DNA from: Trichomonas vaginalis G3
Lineage: Eukaryota > Parabasalia > Trichomonadida > Trichomonadidae
Direction of reading: 5' to 3'
Length of the DNA: 64,000 nt
Assembly: GCF_026262505.1 (NCBI RefSeq)
Contig: NC_067206.1
Coordinates: 13,326,205-13,390,204 of the forward strand
Under the pieces are notes generated by a model, which was not told where the DNA came from, made no database searches, and saw nothing but the letters and a program-made list of their open reading frames with translations. The translations under genes and the position numbers were made by a program. Positions 1 through 9,641 of the stretch are shown here, piece by piece; the first letter of the stretch is position 1, and every line of letters starts with the position of its first letter.

Positions 1-675
1 TTTATGTTTAAAGCAAGGAAACGCCATGTTTGCATAAGTATTGCTACAGTTAAGTGGTAATGTCTGACTTTAGTAATGATGTTAGCTAATGGTGAGTCAG
101 GCTTTGACACTAAACCTTTTCCGGCGAAGTCGTCACAAACTAACAAGTATTTGAAGGATACTTTTTGAAGGGTATTTTGAAAGTTTTGACAGAATGTAGT
201 TTGTAAGTCGTTTCATATCGTAAACTCCTGAGTACTGACGTAAGTGGTGTTTGTCAATAATTCTTTCCATCTCCTCAGAAGTCTTTTGCATTCCTGACTG
301 TATAAATTCAACGATGGCATAATATTTCCTCTTACGTCGAATGTAACGTTGAAGAAATTCAATGAGTTCACTGTCTGGAACTTTAACGACAGAGGCTTGA
401 ACTTTTGACATAAATGTTTTCGCTGTTGAGTCCATAGAGTCTGAAGTTGCTGATATAATGATTTGGTCATAGTAAGAGTCGTTTCCTAAACGCTCTGTTA
501 TGAGTATATGACGAATTAAATTAAATGTCTTACCTGAACCCATCTTTCCACAATAGAAATACACACCATTTGAACAGAATTCATAATCTTTGCTGAAAGG
601 AAGAATAAGAGAAGAGTTAAGTTTGTCTGTAGTTTCATTCATGTCTTCATCTACGTCATGTATTAAATGCTTCAT
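1..675 (-). pseudogene. Packaging ATPase (FtsK/HerA-like) of Maverick M2, partial
   Basis: This locus matches the 295-aa ATPase at 49424-50311 over its whole visible length. It starts at the ATG ending at 675 and runs off the left edge. The Walker A motif (GKMGSGKT) lies near residue 45. The family pumps genomic DNA into Maverick/NCLDV-type capsids. It is head-to-head with the penton-like gene, with only 15 bp between the two ATGs. The locus looks broken. Confidence 0.75.
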
Positions 676-690
676 TTTATCTCATTAAAA

Positions 691-1365
691 ATGCAAGTCA
701 GAAATATTCAGAACATAGCACCGAGTCTAACTGACAAGAGTATAAAGATATACTATGAACACGTTATGATGAAACCAACCAAAATTCAAGAAAGTCAGTA
801 TACTTATGAATATCCAAGACACTGGGTAGAGTATGTAGGAGGTGAGAAAGCTATTGAAATCAGACAGGTTCGAAGTATTCCAGCAGGAAGAACAATATTA
901 TTGAAGAACTTTAATGTTTTGAGGTATAATGATGAAACAAAGAAGCAAGATAGTTTTCCTGTTGCTGTGTATGTGAACCTAGACACAGGAGATGACATGA
1001 AAGTTTTAACACAAAGCTTCAAATGTAGTGAGAGAACACTGACTGTGGAAGGACATCCATTACCTTCAGAAGTTACCATAGTATATAATTTTGAAACAAA
1101 CTCAATAGATTTTAAAGTCATCTCTGCAAAGAAGTCAGGTTTTACATTTAATGAAGCAGATGTATATCGAATGAAAACTTCAAAGCTATTGCATGTTAGA
1201 TAATGACGATTGCTTTAAGAAATATTTAAATACAGTGACTCAACGATGTCAATAGATGACCTTCGTGGAATGTTACCATCGACGTTTACAGTTGAAGGCT
1301 CAGCAGGATTGCTTACAAGATTGTCAATTGGTGGTATTTGGTCTCGTGAGAACATTGTTATATAA
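691..1365 (+). pseudogene. Penton-like minor capsid protein of Maverick M2, broken copy
   Basis: The locus starts at ATG 691, just after a TCATTA initiator-like motif in the 15-bp divergent spacer. It matches the whole-looking gene at 48730-49407. Residues around 40-90 (YEYPRHW, VYVNLDTGDD) align by eye with the M1 protein at 4235-5083 (FDYPLRW, LLVNLETT), so both families appear to carry one homologous capsid-associated protein. The penton assignment is inferred from genome position, size and mostly beta-type sequence beside the packaging ATPase; no structure was tested. This copy looks broken. Confidence 0.55.
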
Positions 1366-1417
1366 ATCCAGTATAAGTGAATTTGCTGAAGAATCTATAT
1401 TATGTCTTTCAAACTAC

Positions 1418-1567
1418 ATGTATTCGCCACCGAAGCATTATAGTATAACAAACTTTGTCAGTAAGTTTAACATAAGACTTGTCGAACCTTCTTCAATGAA
1501 AGATGTTGTGCTACCCAAAGACGGAAAGGATGGACTCATTATTGAGATGATTTTAATAGCATATTAA
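1418..1567 (+). CDS. Small Maverick M2 protein, unknown function
   Basis: This is a 49-aa frame beginning MYSPPKHYS. The same reading frame occurs in the other M2 copy (48553-48678, minus) with a different C-terminal tail. Conservation of the frame between copies argues that it is coding. It sits between the penton-like gene and another small ORF. I recognise no domain. Confidence 0.45.
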   Translation: MYSPPKHYSITNFVSKFNIRLVEPSSMKDVVLPKDGKDGLIIEMILIAY

Positions 1568-1792
1568 ATGAGCTTGTTTTTAAAGGTCATTCATGATGAA
1601 ATAACTGTTGTAGAAGATGTTAGCAATTGTTCAGACATTTTGAAGCGTATAGATGATATAAGAAATAAGTTAGATAGACCGCAAAGCGGTGAGGGCGAAG
1701 CCCGTGAGAACGCTTATGTTTCATTGACTTTCTCCAGTAACGAGAACTTTTATGAGATAATATTGAAGAGAGATGATTTTAATATGGTGTAA
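1568..1792 (+). CDS. Small Maverick M2 protein containing a double-hairpin insert
   Basis: This is a 74-aa frame starting one codon after the preceding stop, so the two genes abut. Its middle (residues about 38-47, QSGEGEAREN) is encoded by two adjacent mini-hairpins: ACCGC-AAA-GCGGT at 1678-1690 and GGGC-GAA-GCCC at 1693-1703. They look like an in-frame insertion of the hairpin element found elsewhere in these Mavericks. The function is unknown. The homologous locus in the other copy is 48310-48530. Confidence 0.45.
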   Translation: MSLFLKVIHDEITVVEDVSNCSDILKRIDDIRNKLDRPQSGEGEARENAYVSLTFSSNENFYEIILKRDDFNMV

Positions 1793-1794
1793 AT

Positions 1795-2304
1795 GGTAGC
1801 TTGGGCAGTTTTAGGCGCAATGGGAACAAAAGCATTAGCATTTGGAGCAAAAGCACTTGGAGCTTATGACGCAGTAAATAAAATGAGTGGAGAAGGGTTT
1901 CGAAGACATTAGATGCAAATAAAGGGAAGATTGGAGGCTGGGTTGCAAAGAAGTTAAGATTAAATAAAATAGGGCTCATAAATAAAGCATCCAATTTGGT
2001 TGCGACTGAGTCAGAAAATGCTTTAGGAAAGGACGACGAGTTTGCAAAACACGCAAAAGACTTTAATGACCAGATGAAAGGTGAAACAATGCATTTAAAT
2101 AGAGTCGATGGAACTCTTCCTCCACCAGTAGTTCTTCCGTATGGTCCCTATGGAATGTATGGAAACCCTTATGAACGACCATTTGACCCATTGACTGGTG
2201 GAAGTAACTGGTATCATTACGGACGAAGAAGAAAGACAGTCAAGTTGGAGACAGACGTGAAGAAAGCAACTAAAAAGAAACCAAGGAAGTGAGTTATAAA
2301 GCAA
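1795..2304 (+). pseudogene. Basic pVI-like internal protein of Maverick M2, broken copy
   Basis: This copy corresponds to the whole-looking 175-aa gene at 47779-48306. It has an Ala/Gly-rich hydrophobic N-terminus, a proline/glycine/tyrosine stretch (PYGPYGMYG) and a Lys/Arg-rich C-terminus. That composition is typical of small core or membrane-active virion proteins, so the call is by analogy only. This copy is broken. A pair of mini-hairpins follows it directly at 2316-2345. Confidence 0.5.
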
Positions 2305-2315
2305 TGAATTCAACA

Positions 2316-2396
2316 GACCCAAAGGGTCAGAGCCGCTTTGCGGCTAGGGTGAAAAAAGAGGTGAAAAAAGAGGTGAGATCTCACCACTTCACCTAA
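2316..2396. repeat. Double mini-hairpin followed by an AGATCT-palindrome array (word GGTGA)
   Basis: 2316-2328 is GACCC-AAA-GGGTC and 2331-2345 is AGCCGC-TTT-GCGGCT. Directly after comes an array of GGTGA words ending in the palindrome GGTGAGATCTCACC and then TTCACCTAAA. Both modules recur elsewhere in M1 and M2 elements (see 32035-32218, 43190-43720, 47700-47775, 56490-56570, 57050-57145). Confidence 0.8.
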
Positions 2397-2469
2397 ATTT
2401 ATTTTTGCGCTATGTTTTCATACGTGTGGGAGTGGTGATATCATTTATTTTTATTTTATTTGGATGTAA

Positions 2470-2796
2470 ATGACGAAAACTATTGAGATAACAAACTACA
2501 ACGGTCATGAGTTCAAGAATTTGTTCTTCGTTCCTCGTGAAAATACATTCTATCAGATACGAGGGAGAAAGGGTAAAGTTAGTTTGAGCGTTTATGAAGG
2601 AATGAAGAATGGAAAGTTTATACAAGCATACGATACAAACGGTAAGCGTGTTTCATTAGCTTTGTCAAAACTTACAGGTATAAACTATGACAGTGATTTT
2701 GACTCTGACGATTGGAGCGACAGCAGCGATACTGAAGAATATGAACTATTGTGTGAAGCACAGCAATGGGAAGAGTTGCAATACTTTTGTAAATGA
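2470..2796 (+). CDS. Terminal small acidic-tailed protein of Maverick M2
   Basis: This is a 108-aa protein with a basic N-terminal half (RGRKGKVSLSVY) and a very acidic segment (DSDFDSDDWSDSSDTEE) near residues 75-90. It is present at the same place in the second M2 copy (47301-47627), with variation concentrated in the middle. It is the outermost gene of this element. The function is unknown; the acidic tail could serve protein or histone contacts, but that is a guess. Confidence 0.6.
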   Translation: MTKTIEITNYNGHEFKNLFFVPRENTFYQIRGRKGKVSLSVYEGMKNGKFIQAYDTNGKRVSLALSKLTGINYDSDFDSDDWSDSSDTEEYELLCEAQQWEELQYFCK

Positions 2797-2981
2797 GAAC
2801 GTTTATTTTTACAGTAGTGAAGTCGTTTGTGAAAACGTTAGTGAGGTGAAGTGGTTGGCGGCTTTATAAATATTTAAGGTTAAGTTGGTGTTTGTGTTTG
2901 TGTTGTAAAATATACGTTAACGGTTTTGTAAAGTGTCAAATTCACATATCATGGGTAAGGAGGCTCGCAGTGCCTCCGTAC
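2797..2981. repeat. Terminus of Maverick M2
   Basis: This gene-free end carries a sequence shared with 47116-47290 on the opposite strand (AAAGTGTCAAATTCACAT and flanking bases). It ends in an imperfect GC-rich hairpin (GGAGGC...GCCTCC) at about 2957-2981. The junction with M1 fibre-gene sequence lies at 2981-2984. Confidence 0.75.
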
Positions 2982-2983
2982 AC

Positions 2984-4216
2984 AAGATAGTCATACTTTG
3001 TCATTGCTGACCAATCCCAAAATTTATGCTTATGCCAACCTGCTTGAGATGTACTTAAATCTATGTAGTGACTGTGTGCAGGTAAATTTTCACCTGAAAT
3101 CGTTTTACTTCCACCTGTTTCCTTTGAAGAGTTTGCACAATACAAAAACCTGTCGACTATTTGAGTCCAAGTTCCAAAACCCAGAACTGTTTCTGGTCTG
3201 GTAGAGTTCATTGACGTATAAATAGAGCCTATAGGATATAATGTTTGAAGTATTTCTGTCTTTAATGTTTGAAGCTCTGTTTTGTCTGCTTTCTTGTCAT
3301 ATAAATCTTGAGCAGTGAATTTAATATTATGTTCATCCTTCATGACATAAACATCTTTACATCTAATGTTTCTCATCGTCGTTATGTCGTCATCCGATGT
3401 TAAACCTTGTGGAAAGTTAGGAGGTTTACAATATAATGCATCCCCACCAGTTTCTTCAACCGTTCCTTCAATACTTTCTATAGCAACAGTTGTAAAACTT
3501 GTATGTGTATGGTTCTTATCTGCTTTCTTTTCAAGGCTAACGTTTAAGTCTGTTATTTCAGATATAGAATGTGTATGTCCAACGGCACTTTTCCTGTTTA
3601 AGGTTTCTTGTAAGTTTGTAATATTTGCAATGGTATGTGTATGTCCAACGTCACTTTTACTGTTTAAGGTTTCTTGTAAGTTTGTAATATTTGCAATGGT
3701 ATGTGTATGTCCAACGGCACTTTTCCTGTTTAAGGTTTCTTGTAAGTTTGTAATATCAGATATAGAATGTATATGAGTCTTTTTAGAATATTCGTTTTCA
3801 GCTCTTGTCACTTCACTTGACATTTTATTGTCAACATATGTTTTGTCTGCTAGTTCAGGATGAGTATGTTCTTTTGTTGCATAAGCTTTGTTAGCTCTTT
3901 CTTCTTCTTTTGCTATTGCATCGTCTACATATTCTTTGTCAGCTTTGTTGTCAACATCTGCTTTCAAAAGAAGTTCATTTATAGGTTTCTCGTTTAAAGT
4001 TCCTTTTGTTGGATTTATACAGACAGTATTGTTCTTCTTGTCTTGAAATAGAAACTCATCTGTCATTGGGTTTAATGTCAGTTTTAAGTTTCCTTCTTTC
4101 AATGACTCAGATATCTTAGAATAGTTTGAAAAGTTTGTTGTGTTCTTATTTAGAGCTTGTATAATGAGTTGTCGGTTGTGTTGTATTTCTCTCATAGACG
4201 CTGTTTCATTTGACAT
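2984..4216 (-). pseudogene. Phage-like fibre protein of Maverick M1, cut by the M2 insertion
   Basis: The visible part has about 400 residues. An N-terminal segment is followed by K-A-D-K coiled-coil registers, then three near-identical units of a HTH-I-x-x-I-x-x-LQETLN type around 3570-3760, then a YPIGSIYTS...FGTW...DRFL domain and the start of a HSH-rich tip. Such repeats and the YPIGSI-type tip are typical of phage tail-fibre or collar receptor-binding proteins. The gene is head-to-head with the penton-like gene, with 18 bp between ATGs. The M2 element interrupts its 3' end. Confidence 0.75.
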
Positions 4217-4234
4217 TTTTATTCTAGATAAAAT

Positions 4235-5083
4235 ATGCTTTCAATAGAAAAAGAAAATTCTAGAGTTGCTACAACTAAACCATTAGATGAACTTTTTACT
4301 AATGTCGGTCAAAAGTTTGAGACAGAGACCGTAAAGCATGAAGGCTATCGTTTTGACTACCCATTAAGATGGTTAAGAGACCCATCCGTCACAAAAGCTA
4401 TTGGCTTTCGTAGAATGAAGTTCATTTCAGAAGCCATACATGGTTTCCCATTTACGGTCGGTTTTGAAGTTCGATACTATAACAAAGAAAAACGTATGTA
4501 TGAGAAATTTGAACAGGGAAAACTTTTACAAGTTAGTTTGCTTGTAAACTTAGAAACAACTCTTCAAGCTTTTCAAGAAAAAATAAACGATATCTATATC
4601 GAATATGCAAAGCAGTATAACATTGACGAAGGAGAATACCATCTCGATATTATTTATGACAGGAAAAATGCAACTGTTAAAATCAATAGAATAGAAGACC
4701 TTGGAGAAAACGTTTATATTTCTACAAAATATAACAACTTGGCATGGTATAGATTTTTGAGGATGTTAAATCAGCCTGCAGAATATCCAGTACACCCGGA
4801 CTATTATGAAGTCGAAAACCCTAATGGAACATATGAAAATGTTTTCGACCCAGATGCTATTATTGTTCATGCTTCATTTTCTGGTGCACAAAACTCTTTC
4901 TTATGCCTGACGAATGACTTTTACGAAAAACCTACAAAGTTATATGAACCGCCGAGTGGAAGTATTTCAGACTTTCAAGTATGGTTTACAACAGATGGAA
5001 GAAAAAGAATAATTCCATTATACCATGCGTTTTACTTAGAACTTAGTTTCATATACAACTACTATCGAACGGTAAAAATATAA
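4235..5083 (+). CDS. Penton-like minor capsid protein of Maverick M1
   Basis: This 282-aa frame looks whole. It is about 96% identical to the copy at 21736-22584 and is a distant relative, by short motifs, of the M2 protein at 48730-49407. It is rich in beta-type segments and lacks transmembrane or enzyme motifs. The penton (single jelly-roll) call rests on its conservation across families and its place among virion genes; I could not test the fold. The ATG lies 18 bp from the divergent fibre ATG. The spacer is TTTTATTCTAGATAAAAT, whose ends are mirror-like. Confidence 0.6.
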   Translation: MLSIEKENSRVATTKPLDELFTNVGQKFETETVKHEGYRFDYPLRWLRDPSVTKAIGFRRMKFISEAIHGFPFTVGFEVRYYNKEKRMYEKFEQGKLLQVSLLVNLETTLQAFQEKINDIYIEYAKQYNIDEGEYHLDIIYDRKNATVKINRIEDLGENVYISTKYNNLAWYRFLRMLNQPAEYPVHPDYYEVENPNGTYENVFDPDAIIVHASFSGAQNSFLCLTNDFYEKPTKLYEPPSGSISDFQVWFTTDGRKRIIPLYHAFYLELSFIYNYYRTVKI

Positions 5084-5087
5084 CTTT

Positions 5088-5330
5088 TTAATACGGTTGA
5101 GGTGTTGGATTTGGTTGCCAACTAGACTGTGGTGCAGGTTCAGGCTGTTGTATAACAGGAGCTTGTTCTTCTGGTTCAGGGTCTTTAGGTATAATACCAA
5201 CAAACTGACCTACTCTTTTACCAATATTTTTGACTCCGTTCCAAATTCCTCTTCCTACGGTTTTTATTCCATTCCATATACCTCTTCCAACTCTTCTGAA
5301 GAAGTTTCCAATACTACTGAAGAAACCCAT
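5088..5330 (-). CDS. Small amphipathic pVI-like protein of Maverick M1
   Basis: This 80-aa protein starts MGFFSSIGNFF, with repeated G-R-G-I-W-N-G units (residues about 15-35) suited to an amphipathic, membrane-active helix, and a Pro/Gln-rich tail. It converges tail-to-tail with the penton-like gene, with 4 bp between the ends. A near-identical copy is at 21491-21733. It resembles membrane-lytic minor capsid proteins by composition only. Confidence 0.55.
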   Translation of the reverse strand: MGFFSSIGNFFRRVGRGIWNGIKTVGRGIWNGVKNIGKRVGQFVGIIPKDPEPEEQAPVIQQPEPAPQSSWQPNPTPQPY

Positions 5331-5348
5331 TTTACTATATGTAAAAAT

Positions 5349-5710
5349 CTAATGTCCGCCTAGTCTCTTACGTTTCCTGTTGAGTTCCATAGCATTCTTT
5401 AACTGGAGCTCATACATTCTGTTTCTCCTCTGGTAGAAAACATATTCTGGGTCAACTCCTGTGTTCGCGTCATCTGCATAAAGTTGTTTATATCCCACTT
5501 CAGGGTTTGTATAAAACTCTTTCCATCTCATATTTGCATACCATGTGGCAAACCTAACGCAGCGTCATTTGACATGGCAGTTTGCATTTGTACATCTGTT
5601 GGCACTTGACCATAGTTTGCCATTGCAGTTTGTATTCTAACTTCATTTGGAATATTCTCTGGGTTTGGTTGTCCAGGTTGCTGTGCATTCGCTAAGTTCT
5701 GTGCGTCCAT
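5349..5710 (-). pseudogene. Unknown M1 Maverick protein, broken copy of the 120-aa gene
   Basis: The locus is homologous to the whole-looking gene at 21110-21472 (starts MDAQNLANAQQPGQPN; basic C-terminus RKRKRLGGH). It is Gln/Asn/Pro-rich at the N-terminus. The function is unknown, though the position among virion genes suggests a structural role. This copy is broken. Confidence 0.5.
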
Positions 5711-5733
5711 TTAATATTAGATAAAAATATCTC

Positions 5734-5865
5734 TTACGAGTACATATGCTGAACATTTGCAGGCATTGGTTCATCTTCATATTCTCTGTACTTTTCTGCC
5801 ACGTCAAATAAATAAATGACACAATGGAAAAAACCTAAAACAAGTAGTCCTATTTCAAACCACAT
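5734..5865 (-). CDS. 43-aa single-pass membrane protein of Maverick M1
   Basis: This short frame begins MWFEIGLLVLGFFHCV. It has one hydrophobic helix (residues about 4-20) followed by an acidic tail. The same frame with the same ends exists at 20955-21086, which supports a real gene. The function is unknown. Confidence 0.45.
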   Translation of the reverse strand: MWFEIGLLVLGFFHCVIYLFDVAEKYREYEDEPMPANVQHMYS

Positions 5866-6666
5866 TTACTTACTAATAAAATTTCTTTGTTATGACACTT
5901 TCTCCGGTTTATAGGACCTCTCTCATATTCTATCTTGTCATATCTAAACTCATAGTCATGTATGACCTCTAACCATCTCATAACGGTTTCCAAACCACTT
6001 TTATCGGATGTAAAGTAAAAGCATGGATGGTTATGTAAAACGTCTAAAGTTTCTAAAGAGTCTCTCAAAGTCCAGTCTACTTGGTATTGAAAATCCATGT
6101 GTTATAGAACGGCGGGTCCACTATAAAGAAACATTTTCCTTGTCTTTATATTTTTCATACAACTCTGTCCAATGACATCTCACAAACTCTATACCCTCAA
6201 TATATTTTTCTATGTCCTCTTTGAAAACATTTGTATAGTTAAGATATAAAACTTTTGACATAAGTGTTTCAATGTCATGAACTCTTATAGAACCACTATA
6301 TAATAGTCTAGCAGATATACTATCCCAGTCTATATATTCTGCTTTTTTCAAAACCTCTCTCACAATATTTTTCTTATCTAATGGTATACGTTCCATCTTA
6401 CCTATAGGTATCTTTTCTTTTAACTCTTTCAATATATTGTTTGTGTCTGGTATATGTTTGAGACGGTCCATATAGTTGTCGAAGTCATTGCATATAATCT
6501 TTGAGTCTGGGAATATTGTATGGCACAAATGGGATATATAGAAACTTCCACCGAACAAATCTACAAATGTTAGACCATTCGGTAGTTTCTTAAGTTCTCT
6601 CAATATAATATCTTTACATCTACTCTTATTTCCAAAGAACGGTAACGGCGGTTTTGTAAAATTCAT
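5850..6666 (-). pseudogene. Dam-like adenine methyltransferase of Maverick M1, broken copy
   Basis: The N-terminus reads PPLPFFGNKSR, matching the F-x-G-x-K SAM-binding motif of D12-class N6-adenine methyltransferases, followed by FVDLFGGS. The paralogue at 20153-20970 also shows the catalytic VDPPF-type motif. Such enzymes methylate adenine in DNA, and here could mark or protect element DNA. It is the outermost gene before the terminus. The locus is broken. Confidence 0.75.
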
Positions 6667-7009
6667 TTATATATAATAATAAAAATGTTTTTTCCCGAAA
6701 AGTGACAGAAAAGTGACAAAGCATGAAAACATATATAATTTGTGAAAAGCGACACATTATATAATGTTTTCGACCCAGAAGAAGGCTTCTTCCCAGAAGC
6801 AATGGAGGAAGAAGAAGAGTCCTCCGAATTCACACCAGAAGACTAACAATTTTCCGAATAAAAACTTCATTTATACTAAACATCTTCGGGGCTAGAGGGC
6901 GCAACGCGCCTGGAGGCCCTCCGAATAAAAACTTCATTTATACTAAACATCTTCAGGGCTAGAGGGCACGAAGTGCCTGGAGGCCCCACTACCTTTTTTT
7001 TTTTTTTTT
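6667..7009. repeat. Long-form terminus of Maverick M1 with duplicated end unit
   Basis: This gene-poor end includes AAAAGTGAC repeats near 6690-6720, then a stretch matching the other end of the complete M1 element (43905-44070). The end unit (CCGAATAAAAACTTCATTTA through the GC-rich hairpin) is present twice in tandem (about 6855-6920 and 6921-6990). It finishes with CCACTACC and 16 T. A 43-codon frame starting at 6764 overlaps it and I do not regard it as a proven gene. Confidence 0.75.
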
Positions 7010-8185
7010 ACTTAACATCCTTAGGTCAATGGATTTTGATGTGAGATACATTTAATCTGTTTTTCTTTTTTTATTTTAAATAATTGAATATTTATAGTTG
7101 TTATGGGTCTTACATCATGTAAAACGAATTTTCTTAAAGTAAATTTACTTTTTCTTCAATCTTTCTTACATATTTATTAAAAAAAATTATCCAAAAAAGA
7201 TGTTTTAGAATGAAAAAAAATAGAAAAATCTTCATTTATAGTCTTTCTTGAATGTATACGTTTTGATTTTTTCTTTTTTAAAAAATTTAATTTCTAGAAA
7301 AATCGAGAAAAAATCATTTTCTTCTATTTTTTTAGGACGCCATACCCATTGAAATCTCTTCTCAGGACGCCATAAACTATTCAATTATGGTGTAAACTTC
7401 TCAAAAATTGAATAGTTTACATCAGGACGCCTTAGGACGCCAACCCTTTACGCGCCCCTTTTATAGCATATTTGTTTTTGGATGTTTTGCGAAACCAAAA
7501 AAAAAACTATGATATACAATGTGTGTGTAAAGAAAATACTTTATTTACTAGTTAAAAAATCATTTGGTATTGATCAAGTTATTTTTTCTGGATAAGATAT
7601 TATATGGATAATTGGATAGAAAATACAATTATATAATCTTGTACCTGGTTTAATTAAGCTAATTGTCATCAGAAACTTGTAATTTTTATGAATTTCAGAT
7701 TTTCTTTTCATTACTGCTTTTCTTAATAGGTCAGGTTCTTATTTACGTTATAAAGTATGATATTTACAAATATCAAGTTATCATGTTTTTTGAGAATTAT
7801 GAGAAACAAACAAAATGAAAAAGATAGGAATAGCGATGAATAGTGATGTGGGTATAGAAAATGTAAGAGATATGAATGCAAAGCAATCAGTATTTAGGAT
7901 ATTGACCATAGATTTCGAAAAAAAAAATGCTGCATATTGAGCGAAAACTATGATTATATTATAAGGCTGTCATTTAAAGCATAATGAAACTATTCCCTTT
8001 TCATTTTAATCGAATAAGATAGTAAAGATTTTTGAATTAGCTAGAAACTGATGAGATGTTTTCACAAATCAGATTTTTAATCTCTATAATGCATAATTCA
8101 CTCAATATCTCAATTTTGATATTGCGAGATATTTTTGCTATCGGTTTCGCAATTTTGACACAATAGCAAGAGGGTTCTATTGTTG
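7010..8185. other. AT-rich host intergenic sequence with AGGACGCC repeat cluster
   Basis: I see no gene here. At 7334-7442 the octamer AGGACGCC occurs four times around an inverted pair (AAACTATTCAATTA / TTGAATAGTTTA). The remainder is low-complexity AT-rich DNA. Confidence 0.7.
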
Positions 8186-8929
8186 TAAACAGAAATTCAT
8201 CAAAAGTGACACCTCAGAAAAGCTAAAATATTGAATTTTTGGAACTTTTGATAGAGCACGTTTTTAAATATTAATTAAAGTAAATGTATATTTTGTAAAG
8301 ATTCTTTTAATAAAAAAATAAAATTTTGAAGAAGAACACAAAATCTTCTGAAAAATATCACATAAACTCATATTATTTTCTAATATATAACTATTTTATA
8401 TAAAAATCAAATTCAATGATCTTAAAAGCGAAGGATAAACCTCAAAATTTACGAATATAATGAGTGGGAATATAATGCTTATCTATCATAAAACCATATG
8501 AAATATCAATTTTATTTTTCATATTCAAATGGACTGAGGTTAACATTAACATTTTTTGCTAATTGTCGTCAAAAATTAGGCGTAAAGCAAAAATTGATAT
8601 TTCATATGGTTTTATGATAGATAAGCATTATATTCCCACTCATTATATTCGTAAATTTTGAGGTTTATCCTTCGCTTTTAAGATCATTGAATTTGATTTT
8701 TATATAAAATAGTTATATATTAGAAAATAATATGAGTTTATGTGATATTATTTTTCAGAAATTTCATTCTATATGCCTATGAAAAGTACTCTCAAAACTA
8801 ACTTTTTCCTAATTATAATTAAATCTAGAATATTGTATTATGCTTAGTATTATTTCATTTTTCTCATTCAATTTAGATTTTACAAATGTCAAAAAATGAG
8901 AGCTGTCACTTTTGATGAATTTCTGTTTA
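8186..8929. repeat. Fold-back (MITE-like) element with long internal hairpin
   Basis: The outer terminal inverted repeats are about 26 bp (8186-8211 and 8904-8929; core CATCAAAAGTGACA). Inside are two nearly perfect arms of about 164 bp, 8350-8513 and 8590-8758, separated by a 76-bp spacer, which could form a very long hairpin. There is no coding capacity. This looks like a non-autonomous DNA transposon or fold-back element; no clear target duplication is seen. Confidence 0.8.
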
Positions 8930-9611
8930 TTACACTATAAGCATTATTATCAACGTAGAATCTGAATATCATATCAGAAAATGTCGCAAATCTGACATTT
9001 ACCCGACCAAATAGCAAAAATAATTGAATACTTTTCGCAAAAACTTTAAAAATCGATAAAAATATGAAATATAGATATTAAAGAGACTTTTTATATAATA
9101 TTCATAAAGATTTTCCAAAAATATGATACCGCAAAATTAAAAAAAGTGACGTCTTGAGTGGAGTCAAAGGTCGAAATTGCTAGCTAAATGTTTTTTAGCG
9201 AAATTGCGTATTGTACGTTTTTTTCGCAAAACGAAACCCTTATTCCAATATACTTTGAACATTTTTCTTAGCACAGCTCAGAAAAAGTTCAGAGTATATT
9301 TTTAAAATAATAAAACGATAGATTTCACATTATAGGAATAATATATTTAATTTTTGATTCATGATATAGATTCTATTAATGTATCTTCTTTATAGGTATA
9401 ACTGTGGACCATAAATATTGACTATTTATCTTTCAAAAAGCATGAAAAAATCAACTTTTTAAACTATTACTTTTTGATAGATAAAGGTCATTTTTCTCTT
9501 TACCATTACATTGGTACATATATGCTGTTGCTGTTTATCTCATTAATTTTTGAAAAAACTCGTGTTTCAAGGACTTTCGAAAGCTTCTGGTTGATTGAAT
9601 TTTTTTTTTGA
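8930..9611. promoter_or_regulatory. Upstream region of the ankyrin gene with TCATTA initiator
   Basis: This is AT-rich non-coding DNA. A TCATTA, the best form of the trichomonad initiator, lies at 9540-9545, 72 bp before the first in-frame ATG and about 100 bp before the ATG I prefer. That is further than usual in this group, so its use is uncertain. Confidence 0.4.
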
Positions 9612-9641
9612 ATGCAACGATCGTTTTTATATTTTTACAAA

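Larger units (their letters stand above)
1..2981. mobile_element. Maverick/Polinton, family M2, end fragment (continues left of window)
   Basis: This is the terminal part of a Maverick whose gene order mirrors the better-preserved M2 copy starting at 47116: packaging ATPase, penton-like protein, two small proteins, a pVI-like basic protein and an acidic-tailed 108-aa protein, then the terminus. The terminus at about 2981 contains the hairpin-like GGAGGC...GCCTCC seen at 47116-47145. It lies inside the fibre gene of an M1 Maverick (2984-7009), so M2 inserted after M1. The fragment is a fossil: several of its genes are broken, while the end itself looks complete. Similarity to the 47-kb copy is high by eye, which suggests a recent expansion. 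The target duplication cannot be checked because the other end is outside the window. Confidence 0.85.
2984..7009. mobile_element. Maverick/Polinton, family M1, end fragment interrupted by M2
   Basis: This block mirrors the left part of the complete M1 element at 20041-44070: fibre, penton-like protein, small pVI-like protein, unknown 120-aa protein, one-TM protein, Dam-like methyltransferase and terminus. The 282-aa penton-like proteins of the two copies differ at 12 positions by my count (about 96% identical), so the copies are young. The right terminus ends in a 16-T run at 6994-7009. The rest of the element lies beyond the M2 insertion, outside the window. It is a fossil with a few broken genes. 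Confidence 0.9.
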
